From Mycobacterium sp. Marseille-P9652 (GTDB lineage Bacteria > Actinomycetota > Actinomycetes > Mycobacteriales > Mycobacteriaceae), in assembly GCF_902652685.1 (NCBI RefSeq), contig NZ_CACRUY010000003.1, positions 62,001 to 126,000 on the forward strand: a stretch of 64,000 nt of DNA. Direction: 5' to 3'. How positions within the stretch are numbered: position 1 is the first letter of the stretch; every line of letters begins with the position of its first letter. The notes under the pieces were generated by a model. The model made no database searches and had not been told where the DNA came from. It saw nothing but the letters and a program-made list of their open reading frames with translations. A program made the translations under genes and the position numbers. Shown here one piece after another: positions 37,685-46,726 of the stretch.

Positions 37685-39034
37685 TCAGTCGCCCAGCGTG
37701 GTCGCGCGCCCGGCGATGCCAGCCACCTCCGCCGTCACCGGCGCCGACCCCTGCGCCTGCAGCGCGAACTGGGTCATCCGGGTCCACGCGTCGCGGTCAC
37801 GTTGGCTCGCCCGATGACCGACGTGGGTGACGACGTCGACGTCGGTGGCCTGGGCGCGCAGCTGTCCGGCGCGGGCGTGTTCCTTCGGAATGTGCCGGAA
37901 CGGGTCGAAAGAGTAGGCGGCCATGGCGTTTTCGTGGGTGATCTTGTCGATGACCGCGTCGTCGAGGTGGCCCATGGTCTCCATCACGTCCTCGGGCGCG
38001 AACGGCCAGTTGCTGTCCGAATGCGGAAAGTCGGACTCCCAGCACAGCATGTCCTCGTTGAACCAGTCCATGTTGCGCACGCCGACCTTGTCGCTGATGA
38101 AGCAGGTGTAGAAGTGGCGCTTGAACACGTCGGTCGGTCCCGCGTAGCCCGGCGGGAAACTGGCCAGGGTCCAGCCGGAATGACGCCGGTAGACGTGCTC
38201 GGCCCGCCACAGGAAGTACGGCATCCAGCCGACATCGCCCTCGGTGAGCGAGAACTTGATGTCCGGGAAGTCGGCGTAGAACTGGGCCCAGATCAGTTCG
38301 GTGAAGGTGAACATGCTCATCATCGACGAGGCCGTCATCATCACGCTCGGTGGGGCGTCCGTCGACACCATCGGCGACCGCGAGGCCGACCCCACGTGGG
38401 TGCACAGCACCGTCTTGTTCTCGCAGGCCGCCTCGAACAGCGGGTACCAGTACTTGGTGTGAATGCTCGGCATCTGCAACGCCTCTGGGTTCTCCGAGAA
38501 CGTCACCGCGTGGCAGCCCTTGTCGGCGAGCCGCTTGACCTCGCGGGCGGCCTCGGCCACGTCGAACAGCGGCAGGATGCCGCACGGGATGAACCGGCCG
38601 GGGTGCGCCGCGCACCACTCGTCCACGTGCCAGTCGTTGTAGGCCTTGATCATCACGAGGTTGACGTCGCGGTCGGGCCCCTGGTTGAGCACCTGGCCCG
38701 AGAAGCCCGGGAAGTTGGGGAAGTTCAAGCCGGCCAGCTGACCCCCGGCGTTCATGTCGCGGATGCGCTCGTCGACGTTGAAGCAGCCCGGCCGCATCTC
38801 GTCGTACCGCGAGGCGTCGACGTTGTACATCTCGCGCGGCTTGCCCGCGACGGCGTTGAGCCCCATGTTCCGGCCGCGGATGTCGCCGTAATACCACTGC
38901 TGGATTCCGTCGGGCTCGATGACGACCCGGGGGGCCAGGTGCCTGTACTTCGCGGGAACGTGCGCGTCGAACATGTCTGCCGGCTCGGCGATGTGGTCGT
39001 CCACGCTGATCAGGATCAGGTCGTCCTTGTGCAT
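37685..39034 (-). CDS. Amidohydrolase_2 family metal-dependent hydrolase
   Basis: A 449-residue TIM-barrel hydrolase of the amidohydrolase_2/ACMSD-like group. Metal motifs are visible: ISVDDHIAEPADMF near residue 9 (D-x-H form), LCTHVGSASRSP near 212 (His), LTEGDVGWMPYFLWRAEH near 264 and WESDFPHSDSNWPF near 329 (Asp). Such enzymes catalyse hydrolysis or decarboxylation; mycobacteria hold many linked to lipid and aromatic breakdown. It is the first gene of a tight minus-strand operon leading to the CoA-transferase, thiolase and DUF35 genes. The promoter should lie in 39035-39100, where a 12-bp palindrome is found. Confidence 0.87.
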   Translation of the reverse strand: MHKDDLILISVDDHIAEPADMFDAHVPAKYRHLAPRVVIEPDGIQQWYYGDIRGRNMGLNAVAGKPREMYNVDASRYDEMRPGCFNVDERIRDMNAGGQLAGLNFPNFPGFSGQVLNQGPDRDVNLVMIKAYNDWHVDEWCAAHPGRFIPCGILPLFDVAEAAREVKRLADKGCHAVTFSENPEALQMPSIHTKYWYPLFEAACENKTVLCTHVGSASRSPMVSTDAPPSVMMTASSMMSMFTFTELIWAQFYADFPDIKFSLTEGDVGWMPYFLWRAEHVYRRHSGWTLASFPPGYAGPTDVFKRHFYTCFISDKVGVRNMDWFNEDMLCWESDFPHSDSNWPFAPEDVMETMGHLDDAVIDKITHENAMAAYSFDPFRHIPKEHARAGQLRAQATDVDVVTHVGHRASQRDRDAWTRMTQFALQAQGSAPVTAEVAGIAGRATTLGD

Positions 39035-39068
39035 GGCGCTCCCTCGGTCGGGGACTAGTAGACAATGT

Positions 39069-39080
39069 GTGCGGCCGCAC
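39069..39080. promoter_or_regulatory. Palindrome upstream of the amidohydrolase operon
   Basis: GTGCGGCCGCAC is a perfect 12-bp palindrome, flanked by GACAAT on the left and TGTCAA on the right, 34 bp before the amidohydrolase ATG. It may be an operator for the PadR regulator at the operon's end, but a GC-rich palindrome of this size can also arise by chance. Confidence 0.35.
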
Positions 39081-39263
39081 TGTCAACGGCGGTGGCAGCC
39101 GGCCGCCTCCTACGCCAAGATTGCCGTTGTGGCTGTGATTTGGCGGGATTCATAACCGTCACCGCGAACTCGTGCGATGACCCGGCACGCTCGCCCGGCG
39201 TAGGGACCGCGGACTAATAGTTTCTTTTCCGTCAGGGGTAGCCCCGACGCCCGGCCATGGTCT

Positions 39264-40367
39264 ATGCATATGTCCATGGCCGAGAATGAGGCGTTTCGGG
39301 ATGCCCCGAAATCGCTCGCCGCGTGGCAGTTCTTCCAGCAGATGCTCGCCGACGTCACGAAAGTCGTGACCGAGGACGCCGAGTCGGAGCGCGAGCTGCT
39401 CGAGGGTCTGCGGGTGATCGCGCGGACGTCGTCGCTGTGCGCGCAGCTGTCCGTCGAGGCCGATCCCGACCGGCCGGCGTTCTTCGACATGTGCTCGGAC
39501 ACCAGGATGGTCGGCGGACCCAACCCGGACGGCAACTATTACCTCGCCATGATCCGCGGCGACCGGCGCTACCGGATCACCGGCACCCGGGGCACGACCG
39601 CCTACCTCGGGTTCCAGATCCTCGCCGGCACCGGCCTGACACCGCGGCGCATGGCGAACTACCTCAGCGACGTCGACCTCGTGGTGGACGACGGTGAGTT
39701 CGTGCTGGTGCTTTCAGCGGACGAGCCTGATGACCTCGCCGGCGCGCAGTGGGTGGAGATCCCCGCGGACGCGTCCTCGGTCGTCGTCCGCGAATACATC
39801 GGCGACGCGGCCGCGGAGCAACTCGGCACATTGCGCATCGAGGCCCTGGACCCAGGCCCCGTGGCACCGCTCACCGATGACGAGCTCGCCGACCAGTTCA
39901 CCGCGATGGCGTGGACCCTGATGAAACTCCTGACGCTGCACCGCACCATCAAGCCCGAGCTCCTCGACCGTCCCAACGCGCTGGTGACCGCGGAGGCCGC
40001 CGACCTGGGGGCCGCCGACACCACCCCGGACAACCTGTACATGATGGGCACCTTCCGGCTCGAGCCCGGCGAGGCGCTGCTGCTCGACCTCGAACCGCCG
40101 GATACGCGGTACTGGAATGTCGCGCTGGAAAGCGTCTGGCACGAATGCCTCGAGCCGCGCCGCAGGCACAGTTCGGTGACCAACCGGGCGGTGCGCCCGG
40201 ACGCCGACGGTCGGGTGCGCATCGCGGTCTCGGAGCGCGACTACGGGTTTGGCCACTGGCTTGACACAGGTGGCCGACGGCGCGGGTTCCTGACGGTGCG
40301 CTGGCTCGACAACCCCGCCCCGCCCGATGTGACGGTATCGGTTCGCCGACAAGGCAATCCGGCGTGA
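39264..40367 (+). CDS. DUF1214 domain protein
   Basis: A 367-residue protein ending in a DUF1214 domain. The visible pattern includes GNYYLAMIRGDRRYRITGTRGT, GTFRLEPGEALLLDLEPPDT, YWNVALESVWHECLEPRRRHSSVTN and FLTVRWLDNPAPPDVTVSVR. The function of the domain is unknown; in mycobacteria such genes often sit before a sulfotransferase, as here. Three ATGs lie close together (39264, 39270, 39276), so the exact start is open. Its stop overlaps the GTG of the sulfotransferase (GTGA, 40364-40367). It is divergent from the amidohydrolase operon. Confidence 0.83.
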   Translation: MHMSMAENEAFRDAPKSLAAWQFFQQMLADVTKVVTEDAESERELLEGLRVIARTSSLCAQLSVEADPDRPAFFDMCSDTRMVGGPNPDGNYYLAMIRGDRRYRITGTRGTTAYLGFQILAGTGLTPRRMANYLSDVDLVVDDGEFVLVLSADEPDDLAGAQWVEIPADASSVVVREYIGDAAAEQLGTLRIEALDPGPVAPLTDDELADQFTAMAWTLMKLLTLHRTIKPELLDRPNALVTAEAADLGAADTTPDNLYMMGTFRLEPGEALLLDLEPPDTRYWNVALESVWHECLEPRRRHSSVTNRAVRPDADGRVRIAVSERDYGFGHWLDTGGRRRGFLTVRWLDNPAPPDVTVSVRRQGNPA

Positions 40368-41536
40368 CGCTGCGGGCGCGATTCGACCCCGACCGGCTCG
40401 TCGCCACCGCCTGCGCGGAGACGGGATTCGACGACTTCGGCGACGACGGCTGGCAGGCCGGGCTGCACTGCCTCACCGAGGGCCTCGTCAACGAGGCCCG
40501 GCTCTCGCCCATCGGCGTGGAGATCGCCCACCTCGACGTTATGCGCGCCCTGAAGAACCGGCTCGACGTAATCGGCTGGCGCAAGCAACATCCCGAGATC
40601 GCCGACAAGCCGATCACCCGGCCGATCGTCATCGTCGGCCAGCCGCGCACCGGCACCACCATCCTCTACGACCTGCTCGCCCAGGATCCCGACCTGCGGG
40701 CGCCGCTGACGTGGGAGGTCGACGCGCCGTGCCCGGTGCCGCAGCCCGAAACCTACGAGACCGACCCGCGCATCGCCCAGACCCAGGCCGGCATCGAGCT
40801 CTCCGAGCAGATCGTCCCGGGCTTCCTGGCGTATCACCCCATGGGCGCCCAGGTGGGGCAGGAGTGCGTCCGCATCACGGCCAGCGAGTTCACCAGCATG
40901 ATCTTCTCGGTGCAGTACCGCCTGCCGAGCTACTACCGCTGGCTGCTCTACGAGGCCGACCACACCGGCGCCTACCGCTTCCACCGGATCTTCCTGCAGC
41001 ACTTGCAGTCCGGCGTGCCGGGTCAGTGGCTGCTGAAGTCGCCGGCGCACCTCTGGCACCTCGACAACCTGCTCGCCGAATATCCCGACGCCCTGATCGT
41101 CCAGACGCACCGCGACCCGCTCAACGTCATCTCGTCGATCGCCGCCCTCACCCACCACCTGCGGCGGATGGCCAGCGACGAGTCCGACATCGCCGAGTGC
41201 GCGGCCCAGAATTACGAGGAGATCGCCGTCGGCCTCGACCGCGCGATGGCGCTGCGCGACAGCGGCGTTGTGCCCGAGGGCCGCGTTATCGACGTGCTGT
41301 ACCGCGATTTCGTCGCCGACCCGTGGGCGACGATCGGACACATCTACGAAAGGCTCGGCCGCCAGCTGCTACCCGGCACCGAGCAGAGGATGCGCGACTT
41401 CCTGGCCGCCCACCCCGGCGACGGGGGACGTGGCCGGTACACCTGGTCGGACACCGGGCTCGACGCGGGCGAGGTGCGGGAGCGGGTCAGCGCCTACCAG
41501 GAGCGGTACGGAGTGCCGACCGAGGAATTGAAGTAG
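40364..41536 (+). CDS. Sulfotransferase family protein
   Basis: A 390-residue PAPS-type sulfotransferase. The 5'-phosphosulfate loop is VIVGQPRTGTTILYDLLAQ (about residues 89-107) and the 3'-phosphate-binding strand is LIVQTHRDPLNVISSIAAL (about 245-263). WLLKSPAHLWHL lies between. It would transfer sulfate from PAPS to a hydroxyl of a lipid or sugar, or act as a related nucleotide-using enzyme. It is translationally coupled to the DUF1214 gene. A perfect hairpin follows the stop codon. Confidence 0.88.
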   Translation: MTLRARFDPDRLVATACAETGFDDFGDDGWQAGLHCLTEGLVNEARLSPIGVEIAHLDVMRALKNRLDVIGWRKQHPEIADKPITRPIVIVGQPRTGTTILYDLLAQDPDLRAPLTWEVDAPCPVPQPETYETDPRIAQTQAGIELSEQIVPGFLAYHPMGAQVGQECVRITASEFTSMIFSVQYRLPSYYRWLLYEADHTGAYRFHRIFLQHLQSGVPGQWLLKSPAHLWHLDNLLAEYPDALIVQTHRDPLNVISSIAALTHHLRRMASDESDIAECAAQNYEEIAVGLDRAMALRDSGVVPEGRVIDVLYRDFVADPWATIGHIYERLGRQLLPGTEQRMRDFLAAHPGDGGRGRYTWSDTGLDAGEVRERVSAYQERYGVPTEELK

Positions 41537-41557
41537 CCCGCGCCCGCTCCGCTGGCC

Positions 41558-41573
41558 GAGCCGCTTGCGGCTC
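41558..41573. terminator. Perfect hairpin between convergent sulfotransferase and FadE genes
   Basis: GAGCCGC, 2-nt loop TT, GCGGCTC: a perfect 7-bp stem placed 21 bp after the sulfotransferase stop and 2 bp beyond the FadE stop on the other strand. It can act in both directions. Confidence 0.5.
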
Positions 41574-41575
41574 AA

Positions 41576-43801
41576 CTACTTTCGCGGCAGACCGAGGATC
41601 ATCTGGGCGATGATGTTCAATTGGATTTCCCTGGTTCCGCCGCCGATGAGCTCGGCGGGCAGATGCAAATAGGGTTCCACGATGGCGGGATCGGACTCGG
41701 CCACCATCGCCACCCGACCCGTCAACTGCAAAGTGGCCTGGAAGGTTCGGCGCAACAGCACGTTCATGGCCACCTTGGCGATGCTCGACGCCGGGCCGGA
41801 CGCCTGCCCGTCGAGCAGGCGGATGGTCTCGCGAACCCCGAGCGCGCGGATGGCGTTGGCGTAGGCGTCGAGTTCACCCAGCGCCCGCACGGCGTCGTCA
41901 CGTTCCGGGCCGGGTTCGGCCGCGAGCGCGCGCAATGCCACCGCCCGGTCGAACTTGACGTATCCGCCGATGGCCGAACGCTCTTCGGCCATCGTCGAAA
42001 TGGCCAGGCCCCAACCGTCGGTCGGGCCGCCCAGCAACATGTCGTCGGGAATGAAGACGTCGTTGAGGAAGACCTCGTTGAAGTGTGACTGCCCGGTGGC
42101 GGTCTTGATCGGCTGGACCTCGACCCCGGGCGCCCGCATGTCGAGGATGAAGTAGCCGATGCCGCGGTGCTTGCTGGCTTCGGGGTCGGTGCGCGCCAGC
42201 AGGGCACCCAGGTCTGCGTACTGGGCCAGCGAGGTCCAGATCTTGTGACCGTTGATCTGCCAGCCGCCGTCGACCTTGGTCGCCCGGGTGGTCAACGACG
42301 CGAGGTCTGATCCGGCGCCCGGCTCGCTGAACAACTGACACCACAGGATGTCACCGCGTTGCGTCGCCGGGATCAGCTTCTCCTGCAAGTTTTTTGGCGC
42401 CGCCGCGATCACGGACGGCAGGATCCACTCGGCGATGTTCAGCGACGGCCGGACCAGCCCGGGCCGCTTGGCGAACTCCTCGTCGATGATGAGCTGTTTG
42501 AGCGGATCCGCGTCGACGCCCCACGGCGCCGGCCAGTGCGGGGCCATGAGGCCGGCGTCGGCGATCAGCGTGCGCTGCGGCCCGGTGGCCAGATGCTCGT
42601 AGTCGCCGTTCGGTGCGGGTTTGTCGTTGCGCAACTGCATTGCCGCATCCAGCGTTTCGGCGACCCAGGACCGGAACTCCGATTCGGCGTCACCAAGATT
42701 GACCGACATGTCGCGTTGCAGGGTGCGCGTCAGTTCGCCCAGCCGCCGAGCCCAGCGATTGGCCGGACCGATCGACGCCGCCAGGCTGATGGCCCGACGC
42801 CAGTACAAGTGCACGTCGTGTTCCCAGGTGAAACCGATGGCGCCGAGCATCGTCAGGGAATCAAGAACCAAATCCGGTATCGGCGATACGGCAATCACCG
42901 CGGCCCCGGCCGCGGCCAGGCGGTGCTGGACGGGGGGCTCGTCCACGGCGCGCACCGCATCCCATGCCGCCGCGGTCGCCAACTCGCTGTTCACCAGCAG
43001 CATCGCCGCGCTGTGCTGCAGCGCCTGGAAGGTCCCGATCACCTTGCCGAACTGTTCCCTGGTGCGCAGGTGTGCGGTGACGGCGTCGACGCACCACTGC
43101 GCGATACCGGCGGTCGTGCTGGCCACCAGGCTGACGACGACGTCGGCGGCCCGGTCCGGGTCGATTCCGGTGAGAACGTCGGACGCTGCCGCCTCGTAGT
43201 CGGCCAGCCGCAGCACGGCCACGTCGGCGACGAGGTCGGTGCCGGACACGGATTCTACTGTTGCGGAGCCACTTCCGGTGTCGACAACGATCCACACAAC
43301 GTCGTCGCCCTCGGCCCGGGCGCCGACCAGGACTGCGCGGGCCGCAGCGGCGCCCGGTGTGACCTTCGACGTGCCCGAGACCAGCCAGCTCTGCCCGGCG
43401 GCGCGCGCCCGGAAGTCACCTTCGTCCGGGAGGACGATCGCGGCGGGTGCGCCGGAGGCGAGATCGCGGAGCAGCGATTCGGCGCTCGGGGTGTTGTCGG
43501 CCAATAGGGCCACGGCTCCCGTCGACACGGTGGGCAGCAGCGGCCCAGGCAGCAGCGCCTTGCCCGCCGACTCCAGCACGCACGCGGCGTCGCTCAGCCG
43601 GCCGCCCTGTCCGCCCACATCCTCCGGCAGATGGACCGCGTGAAATCCGTTCGCAACCAGTGCATCCCACCACTCCGGCAGCTCCCCGGCAGCCAGCGCG
43701 TCGAACGTTTCCCGCGTGGCGGCGATGGGAGCGTGCCGGGCGGCGAACTTTTCGACGGCGTCGGCGAGGTCTTGCTCCTCGGGGGTCAGACCCAAAGTCA
43801 T
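41576..43801 (-). CDS. Fused double acyl-CoA dehydrogenase (FadE6/FadE34-like)
   Basis: A protein of about 741 residues made of two acyl-CoA dehydrogenase units; single ACADs are ~380. The N-terminal unit (about 1-360) has TPEEQDLADAVEKFAARHAP, HLPEDVGGQGGRLSDA and GAIGFTWEHDVHLYWRRA. The C-terminal unit (about 370-741) has QLFSEPGAGSDLASLTTRAT (FAD/substrate motif), INGHKIWTSLAQYADLGALL and GGGTREIQLNIIAQMILGLP. Mycobacterial fused FadE proteins work on fatty or steroid side-chain CoA thioesters, with one half active. ATG 43801 starts the family-like sequence. It is divergent from a TetR gene, with a palindromic operator between. Confidence 0.9.
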   Translation of the reverse strand: MTLGLTPEEQDLADAVEKFAARHAPIAATRETFDALAAGELPEWWDALVANGFHAVHLPEDVGGQGGRLSDAACVLESAGKALLPGPLLPTVSTGAVALLADNTPSAESLLRDLASGAPAAIVLPDEGDFRARAAGQSWLVSGTSKVTPGAAAARAVLVGARAEGDDVVWIVVDTGSGSATVESVSGTDLVADVAVLRLADYEAAASDVLTGIDPDRAADVVVSLVASTTAGIAQWCVDAVTAHLRTREQFGKVIGTFQALQHSAAMLLVNSELATAAAWDAVRAVDEPPVQHRLAAAGAAVIAVSPIPDLVLDSLTMLGAIGFTWEHDVHLYWRRAISLAASIGPANRWARRLGELTRTLQRDMSVNLGDAESEFRSWVAETLDAAMQLRNDKPAPNGDYEHLATGPQRTLIADAGLMAPHWPAPWGVDADPLKQLIIDEEFAKRPGLVRPSLNIAEWILPSVIAAAPKNLQEKLIPATQRGDILWCQLFSEPGAGSDLASLTTRATKVDGGWQINGHKIWTSLAQYADLGALLARTDPEASKHRGIGYFILDMRAPGVEVQPIKTATGQSHFNEVFLNDVFIPDDMLLGGPTDGWGLAISTMAEERSAIGGYVKFDRAVALRALAAEPGPERDDAVRALGELDAYANAIRALGVRETIRLLDGQASGPASSIAKVAMNVLLRRTFQATLQLTGRVAMVAESDPAIVEPYLHLPAELIGGGTREIQLNIIAQMILGLPRK

Positions 43802-43854
43802 GCGCAGGGCCGCCAAGGGGCTAGCGTGGGCCGCACGGGCTGATATCCTCCCTT

Positions 43855-43878
43855 ACAAGACGGACCGTCTCGTCTTGT
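43855..43878. promoter_or_regulatory. Nested palindromes between FadE and TetR genes (operator)
   Basis: An outer inverted repeat ACAAGACG (43855-43862) and CGTCTTGT (43871-43878) with 8 bp between overlaps an inner 13-bp palindrome AGACGGACCGTCT (43858-43870). It lies 54 bp from the FadE start and 68 bp from the TetR start. This fits a TetR operator able to take two dimers. Confidence 0.6.
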
Positions 43879-43945
43879 GGGGACATTACGGCGCGCCCTG
43901 TGAGATGTAAAGCTGGGCCGGGCCCGAGGAAGCGGGGATCAGCGG

Positions 43946-44527
43946 ATGCCGACCGACACTCGGGCGAGCGCCCCCAGGCGCCGCAGCGAGCGGTCGCGCA
44001 CCGCGATCGTCACAGCGACCCGGGAGTTGTTGCTCGAGCGCGGATTCGACGGCCTGACGATCGAGGCGGTCGCCGCACGCGCGGGCGTCGGGAAGCAGAC
44101 GATCTATCGCTGGTGGCCCAGCCGGCCCGCGCTCGTCGCCGACGTCATGCTCGAGGACGCCGACACGATCCTCGCGTCGGTCAACCACACCGGCGACCTG
44201 GCCGAGGACCTGGTGCGCTGGGTGGGCAGGCTCGTCGCCAGCCTCACGACGGCCCGCGGCTCGGCCATGCTGCGCATCCTGACCGTCGCCTGCATGGAGC
44301 ACGAGGACACCGCCATTCGGTTGCGCTCCGGGTTCAGCGCGCCGCTGCACGACAGCGTGCGGGCGCGACTGCTGGCCGACGGCATCGACGAGGCGGCCGC
44401 CGAGTCGGCCGCGGACGCCATCGTCGGCGGGGTGGTGTACCCGATAATCTCTGGTGCCCAGCACTATTCGCGTCGGCGCGCTGAGCTGACGACGCGGCTC
44501 ATCGTCGACGCGCTGAACCACGCGTAG
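43946..44527 (+). CDS. TetR-family regulator
   Basis: A 193-residue TetR regulator. The HTH is [20 protein letters not shown] followed by [20 protein letters not shown] (about residues 18-57); the [18 protein letters not shown] form is common in actinobacterial TetRs with a TetR_C_11-type ligand domain. An upstream basic stretch RRRSERSR is present. It is divergent from the fused FadE and is the likely repressor at the palindromes between them. The DUF190 gene follows 7 bp after its stop. Confidence 0.9.
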   Translation: MPTDTRASAPRRRSERSRTAIVTATRELLLERGFDGLTIEAVAARAGVGKQTIYRWWPSRPALVADVMLEDADTILASVNHTGDLAEDLVRWVGRLVASLTTARGSAMLRILTVACMEHEDTAIRLRSGFSAPLHDSVRARLLADGIDEAAAESAADAIVGGVVYPIISGAQHYSRRRAELTTRLIVDALNHA

Positions 44528-44534
44528 GAGCCGA

Positions 44535-45608
44535 GTGGACGACGACTGCCTGAAGCTGACCGCCTACCTGGCCGAGCGACGCCGCAACCGCGACGGCTTC
44601 GTCTCCGACGCTCTGCTCGGCCTCTACGGACGCCACAACATCGCGACCAGCATCGTGCTGCGCGGCATCGGCGGTTTCGGGTCCGGCCGCCTGCTCAGGA
44701 CCGACGAGTCGCTGACGCTGTCCGAGGACCCGCCCGTGGCGATCGTGGCGGTCGACACCAGGCCCAGGATCGAGGCGCTGCTCGACCCCGTGCTCGCCGT
44801 CAAGCAGCGCGGCCTCGTCACCCTCGAGCGGGCGCGGTTGCTGCGCGACGGGATCGGGCCGGTACGGCCGGCCGACGAGCTGCACGAGGCCGTCAAGCTC
44901 ACCATCTACGTCGGGCGCAGGGAGCGGGTCGACGGCGTGCCCGCGTACGTCGCGCTCTGCGACCTCATGCATCGGCGCCAACTCGCCGGCGCCTCGGTAT
45001 TTCTCGGCGTCGACGGCACCGCCCGCGGGGAGCGCCGGCGCGCCCGGTTCTTCGGACGCAACACCGACGTCCCGATGATGATCGTCGCGGTCGGCTCCGG
45101 GGAGCGCATCGGACGGGTGCTGCCGGAGCTCGCCGGTCTGCTGGAGCAGCCGATGATCACCCTGGAACGGGTCCGCGTGTGCAAGCGCGACGGCGAACTC
45201 CTCGAACGGCCGCACGCCCTGCCCGGCACCGATGAGCGCGGGCTGCCGCTATGGCAGAAGCTGATGGTGTACACCTCGGAATCGGCCCTCCACGGCGGCG
45301 TGCCGATCCACCGGGCGCTGATCCAGCGGCTGTGGGCGCGCAGCACACCCGACGGCGCCACGGTGCTGCGCGGTGTGTGGGGTTTCCACGGCGATCACCG
45401 GCCGCACGGCGACCGACTGCTCGCGCTGAGCCGGCGCGTCCCCGTCGTCACGATCGTCGTCGACACCCCCGCCAACATCGCCGAATCCTTCGACGTGGTC
45501 GACGAATTGACCCGCGACGAGGGCCTCGTCACCAGCGAGATGGTGCCCGCACTGGTGTCGGACGAGGGCGAGAACGGCAGGCCTCCCCTGGCCCATCACA
45601 ACTATTGA
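44535..45608 (+). CDS. Triple-DUF190 (PII-like) protein
   Basis: A 357-residue protein built of three copies of a DUF190-like unit, each ~100 residues. Repeat 1 starts LKLTAYLAERRRNRDGFVSD (about residue 6), repeat 2 VKLTIYVGRRERVDGVPAYV (about 119), repeat 3 QKLMVYTSESALHGGVPIHR (about 240). Each continues with a conserved Gly-rich turn (VLRGIGGFGSG, VFLGVDGTARG, VLRGVWGFHGD) and a closing strand with PPVAIVAVDT, VPMMIVAVGS or VPVVTIVVDT. DUF190 proteins share the PII fold and normally form trimers. A single chain with three units would be a built-in trimer. Function unknown. It follows the TetR by 7 bp; a 55-bp tandem repeat begins at its stop codon. Confidence 0.82.
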   Translation: MDDDCLKLTAYLAERRRNRDGFVSDALLGLYGRHNIATSIVLRGIGGFGSGRLLRTDESLTLSEDPPVAIVAVDTRPRIEALLDPVLAVKQRGLVTLERARLLRDGIGPVRPADELHEAVKLTIYVGRRERVDGVPAYVALCDLMHRRQLAGASVFLGVDGTARGERRRARFFGRNTDVPMMIVAVGSGERIGRVLPELAGLLEQPMITLERVRVCKRDGELLERPHALPGTDERGLPLWQKLMVYTSESALHGGVPIHRALIQRLWARSTPDGATVLRGVWGFHGDHRPHGDRLLALSRRVPVVTIVVDTPANIAESFDVVDELTRDEGLVTSEMVPALVSDEGENGRPPLAHHNY

Positions 45609-45731
45609 TGGCGGCGACCCGCATCGCCCGGCCACGCCGCGCTCGCGATCACCGCGAGACCGATGGCGGCGACCCGCATCGCCCGGCCACGCCGCGCTCG
45701 CGATCACCGCGAGACCGATGGCGGCGACCCG
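45607..45731. repeat. 55-bp tandem repeat, 2.3 copies (VNTR/MIRU-like)
   Basis: Two exact 55-bp units start at 45607 and 45662, with a third partial unit of 15 bp at 45717-45731. Each unit starts GATGGCGGCGACCCG and holds the hairpin CTCGCG, 5 nt, CGCGAG. The first unit begins inside the TGA stop of the DUF190 gene, and TGATGG there offers an overlapping ATG. Such gene-overlapping units recall mycobacterial interspersed repetitive units. Position between convergent genes also suits a terminator role. Confidence 0.85.
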
Positions 45732-45744
45732 TTATTAAGAGAAG

Positions 45745-46638
45745 TCAGCCGGCGACCGAAGCGTCATAGATCGACTGGATCGCCTCGTCCAGCGTCGCGT
45801 TGAACTGCTCGTCGGACTGGTCGACCGACAGCCCCTCGGTCAGCGCGCGGCTGAAGCTGGCGATCAAACCGGTGTTCTTGGCCAGCAGCTCGTTGGCCTC
45901 CTCGCGCGAATAGCCGCCGGAGAGGGCCACCACCCGCATGACCTTCGGGTGCTCGATCAGCGGGCGGTAGAAGTTGACCTCGCTGGGCAGGCTCAGCTTG
46001 AGCATCACCCGCTGGCCGTCCGGCACCGTCTCGAGCTGCTTGGTGATCTCGTCGCGCAACATCTCCTCGGCCTGGGACTTGTCCGGGATCGAAATGGTCA
46101 CCTCGGGTTCGATGATCGGCACGAGGCCATGCGACAGCACCTGATGGGCGACCTCGAACTGCTGGGCGACCACCGCCGCGATGCCGTCGGCGTTGGCGCC
46201 GCCGATCACCGACCGCTCCTTGGTGCCGAAGACTCCCTTGCCGACGGCCCGCTCCAGCAGACCATCGAGGCCGGGCATCGGCTTCATCAGCTGCACGTCG
46301 TGCGAGGCCTCGGCCAGGCCCTTGTCGATCTTGAGGATCGGCACCACACCCTTGGTTTCCCACAGGTAGGTGGTCGACCTCTGTCCCGCGATCTCGCGGT
46401 CCATGGTCTGCTCGAACAGGATCGCCGCGAGCACCCGGTCGCCGTTGAAGACCGGCGAGGTGATGATCCTCGACCGCATCTGGTGGATCAGGTCGAACAT
46501 CTCCTCCTCGGAGGAGTATTCGCTTTCCTCGATGCCGTACAGGCGAAGAGCCTTTGGCGTCGAGCCACCGCTCTGGTCGAGCGCCGCGATGAATCCTTGG
46601 CCCGACGTCATCCGTTCGGCTTGCTTCTCGTTCGGCAT
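45745..46638 (-). CDS. Fructose-bisphosphate aldolase, class I
   Basis: A class I (Schiff-base) fructose-1,6-bisphosphate aldolase of 297 residues; it cleaves fructose bisphosphate to dihydroxyacetone phosphate and glyceraldehyde 3-phosphate in glycolysis. Characteristic blocks: GQGFIAALDQSGGSTPKALR at the N-terminus, VVPILKIDKGLAEA (about residue 100), HGLVPIIEPEVTIS (about 170) and VMLKLSLPSEVNFY, whose Lys fits the Schiff-base residue (about 209-215), then VVALSGGYSREEAN. ATG 46638 is preferred because GGAGAG lies 5 nt upstream; a GTG at 46650 would add four residues. Mycobacteria also have a class II enzyme elsewhere. Confidence 0.93.
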   Translation of the reverse strand: MPNEKQAERMTSGQGFIAALDQSGGSTPKALRLYGIEESEYSSEEEMFDLIHQMRSRIITSPVFNGDRVLAAILFEQTMDREIAGQRSTTYLWETKGVVPILKIDKGLAEASHDVQLMKPMPGLDGLLERAVGKGVFGTKERSVIGGANADGIAAVVAQQFEVAHQVLSHGLVPIIEPEVTISIPDKSQAEEMLRDEITKQLETVPDGQRVMLKLSLPSEVNFYRPLIEHPKVMRVVALSGGYSREEANELLAKNTGLIASFSRALTEGLSVDQSDEQFNATLDEAIQSIYDASVAG

Positions 46639-46726
46639 GAAACTCTCCACTCCCTCGTGGCCCCCAGGCTCGATCTCGGCCGATCATATGCCGTCGGCTA
46701 GCGGCCGTAACTCGGCGCCGACCCGG

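Noticed and set aside
45607-45731. The tandem repeat as a CRISPR array
   Set aside because: Units abut directly without unique spacers, only 2.3 copies exist and no cas gene is near.
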